Below, one piece after another: positions 62,351-64,000 of a stretch of 64,000 bases of DNA. Made by a program: the position numbers and the translations under genes. Each line of letters starts with the position of its first letter. Position 1 is the stretch's first letter. Source of the stretch: Atherix ibis (lineage: Eukaryota; Arthropoda; Insecta; Diptera; Athericidae); contig CATQJD010000005.1 in NCBI GenBank assembly GCA_958298945.1, positions 62,001 to 126,000 of the forward strand. The letters are read 5' to 3'. The notes under the pieces were generated by a model that worked only from the letters and a program-made list of their open reading frames with translations, ran no database searches and was not told the origin of the DNA.

Positions 62351-64000
62351 AGAAATATGAAGTAGTATGTTTAAGAGGAATATGAAGTAGTATGTTTAAG
62401 AGGAATATGAAGTAGTATGTTTAAGAGGAATATGAAGTAGTATGTTTAAGAGGAATATGAAGTAGTATGTTTAAGAGGAATATGAAGTAGTATGTTTAAG
62501 AGGAATATGAAGTAGTATGTTTAAGAGGAATATGAAGTAGTATGTTTAAGAGGAATATTAAGTAGTATGTTTAAGAGGAATATGAAGTACTATGTTTAAG
62601 AGGAATATGAAGTAGTATGTTTAAGAGGAATATAAAGTTGTATATTTAAGAGGAATATGAAGTAGTATATTTAAAATTTATATGAAATAGTATGTTTAAG
62701 AGGAATATGAAGTAGTATGTTTAAGAGGAATATGAAGTAGTATATTTAAGAGGAATATGAAGTAGTATGTCTAAGAGGAATATGAAGTAGTATGTTTAAG
62801 AGGAATATGAAGTAGTATGTTTAAGAGGAATATGAAGTAGTATGTTTAAGATTAATATGAAGTAGTATGTTTAAGAGGAATTTGAAGTAGTATGTTTAAG
62901 AGGAATATGAAGTAATATATTTAAGAGGAATATGAAGTAGTATGTTTAAGAAGAATATGAAGTAGTATGTTTAAGAGGAATATGAAGTAGTATGTTTTAG
63001 AGGAATATGAAGTAGTATGTTTAAGAGGAAAATGAAGTAGTATATTTAAGAGGAATATGAAGTAGTATATTTAAGAGGAATATGAAGTAGTATATTTAAG
63101 ATGAATATGAAGTAGTATGTTTAAGAGGAATATGAAGTAGTATGTTTAAGAAGAATATGATGTAGTACGCTTAAGAGGAATATGAAGTAGTATGTTTAAG
63201 AGGAATATGAAGTAGTATGTTTAAGAGGAATATGAAGTAGTATGTTTAAGAGGAATATGAAGTAGTATGTTTAAGAGGAATATAAAGTAGTATGTTTAAG
63301 ATGAAAATGAACTAGTATATTTAAGAGGATTATGAAGTGGTATGTTTAAGAGGAATATGAAGTAGTATATTTAAGAGGAATATAAAGTAGTATATTTAAG
63401 AGGAATATGAAGTATTATATTTAAGAGGAATATGAAGTAGTATGTTTAAGAGGAATATGAAGTAGTATATTTAAGAGGAATATGAAGTAGTATGTTTAAG
63501 AGGAATATGAAGTAGTATGTTTAAGACGAATTTGAAGTTGTATATTTAAGAGGAATATGAAGTAGTATATGTAACATTTATATGAAATAATATGTTTAAG
63601 AGGAATATGAAGTAGTATATTTAAGAGGAATATGAAGTAGTATGTTTAAGAGGAATATGAAGTAGTATGTTAAAGAGGAATATGAAGTAATATGTTTAAG
63701 AGGAATATGAAGTAGTATGTTTAAGAGGAATATGAAGTAGTATATTTAAGAGCAATATGAAGTAGTAAGTTTAAGAGGAAAGTGAAGTAGTATATTTAAG
63801 AGGAATATAAAGTAGTATATTCAAGAGGAATATGAAGTATTATGTTTAAGAGGAATATGAAGTAGTATGTTTAAGAGGAATATGAAGTAGTATGCTTAAG
63901 AGGAATATGAAATAGTATGTTTAAGAGGAATATGAAGTAGTATGTTTAAGAGGAATATGAAGTAGAATGTTTAAGAGGAATATGAAGTAGTATGTTTAAG
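62350..64000 (+). repeat. near-consensus right end with 900-bp paired variants
   Basis: Monomers here are mostly close to consensus. Two unusual monomers, one with TTAAAATTTATATG (about 62,670-62,685) and one with GTAACATTTATATG (about 63,570-63,585), sit exactly 36 monomers apart and share left context (GAAGTTGTATATTTAAG near 62,636 and 63,536). This suggests an older, more diverged 900-bp higher-order period than the blocks to the left. The array continues past the window end. Confidence 0.6.
62369..62543 (+). repeat. run of seven perfect consensus monomers
   Basis: Seven successive 25-bp units are identical to the consensus. The unit before carries AGAAAT in place of AGGAAT, and the unit after carries TATTAAG. 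This is among the longest perfect runs in the window and is a convenient reference for the monomer phase, with each unit starting at the G of GTTTAAG. Confidence 0.9.

Larger units (their letters stand above)
1..64000 (+). repeat. 25-bp satellite DNA array, whole window
   Basis: Head-to-tail 25-bp monomers fill the window from first to last base, about 2,560 copies. The consensus halves are GTTTAAGAGGAA and TATGAAGTAGTAT; seven consecutive perfect copies lie at 62,369-62,543. All copies are in one orientation. The + strand consensus has no C and is 17/25 purine. Most copies differ from consensus by 0-3 substitutions, commonly GTATG to GTATA, GAGGAAT to GAGTAAT, GAGAAAT or GAAGAAT, and GTTTAAG to GCTTAAG. 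Every + strand frame is closed by TAA, TGA or TAG within each monomer, so the array is not coding on that strand. No stretch over 300 bases contains anything other than monomers. Role unknown; large arrays like this are typical of eukaryotic heterochromatin. I do not recognise the family. Confidence 0.98.

Noticed and set aside
1..64000. Protein-coding repeat gene (VNTR or repeat protein)
   Set aside because: The monomer length is not a multiple of three, and TAA, TGA and TAG in each monomer close all three + strand frames. Minus frames are closed about every 75 bp.
1..64000. CRISPR array
   Set aside because: Repeats are contiguous with no unique spacers, there are no cas genes, and the higher-order duplications are satellite-like.
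1..64000. Telomeric repeats or CENP-B box
   Set aside because: No TTAGGG-type runs are present; TTTAGGAGG variants are isolated monomer substitutions. The C-free monomer cannot hold a CENP-B box, and none was seen among variants.
1..64000. Inverted monomers or hairpin-forming palindromes
   Set aside because: Scanning for the complementary CATACTACTTC string found none; all monomers are head-to-tail.

Overview
The whole 64 kb window is one uninterrupted tandem-repeat (satellite) array. The monomer is 25 bp, giving about 2,560 head-to-tail copies, all in the same orientation. The consensus can be read as two halves, GTTTAAGAGGAA and TATGAAGTAGTAT. On the + strand it has 10 A, 8 T, 7 G and no C, so the window is about 28% GC with nearly all the G on one strand. 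I see no gene, RNA gene, transposon, inverted segment or single-copy DNA. An array this large and pure points to a nuclear eukaryotic genome (centromeric, pericentromeric, subtelomeric or other heterochromatin). I do not recognise the monomer and cannot name the species.

Above the monomer, the array is built from nested segmental tandem duplications (irregular higher-order repeats). Marker monomers, meaning shared substitutions and above all shared small indels, recur at fixed displacements: 1,824, 2,876/2,877, 3,848, 4,151, 1,299, 725, 1,474, 4,313 and a second 1,299 bp. In nearly every case the displacement equals a whole number of 25-mers plus the net indel of the marker monomers inside it. 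This shows the blocks are real copies of one another and makes the coordinates self-checking.

Layout by marker content: (1) 1 to ~32.7 kb is a left domain marked by a GAAGTAC landmark cassette (12 copies, 2.1-30.9 kb), a 24-bp monomer with ATGATTAG (13 copies, 1.3-30.0 kb) and, from 18.4 to 30.8 kb, a +3-bp junction monomer. (2) ~32.7-42.7 kb is a middle domain that keeps some left markers (TACATTT, AACAGTAAT) and gains a 24-bp monomer with AAGAAAATATG (first at 34.3 kb). (3) ~42.7-62.35 kb is a right domain with a 31-bp monomer (+6 bp, five copies), a 10-bp monomer remnant (three copies) and large 4,313/5,369-bp duplications. (4) 62.35-64 kb is closer to the plain consensus, with a few divergent monomers spaced 900 bp apart.

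No genes work together here. The biology on offer is structural: a strongly strand-asymmetric, C-free satellite with recent large duplications. Three 71-codon open frames on the minus strand are copies of one chance open stretch and are rejected as genes.
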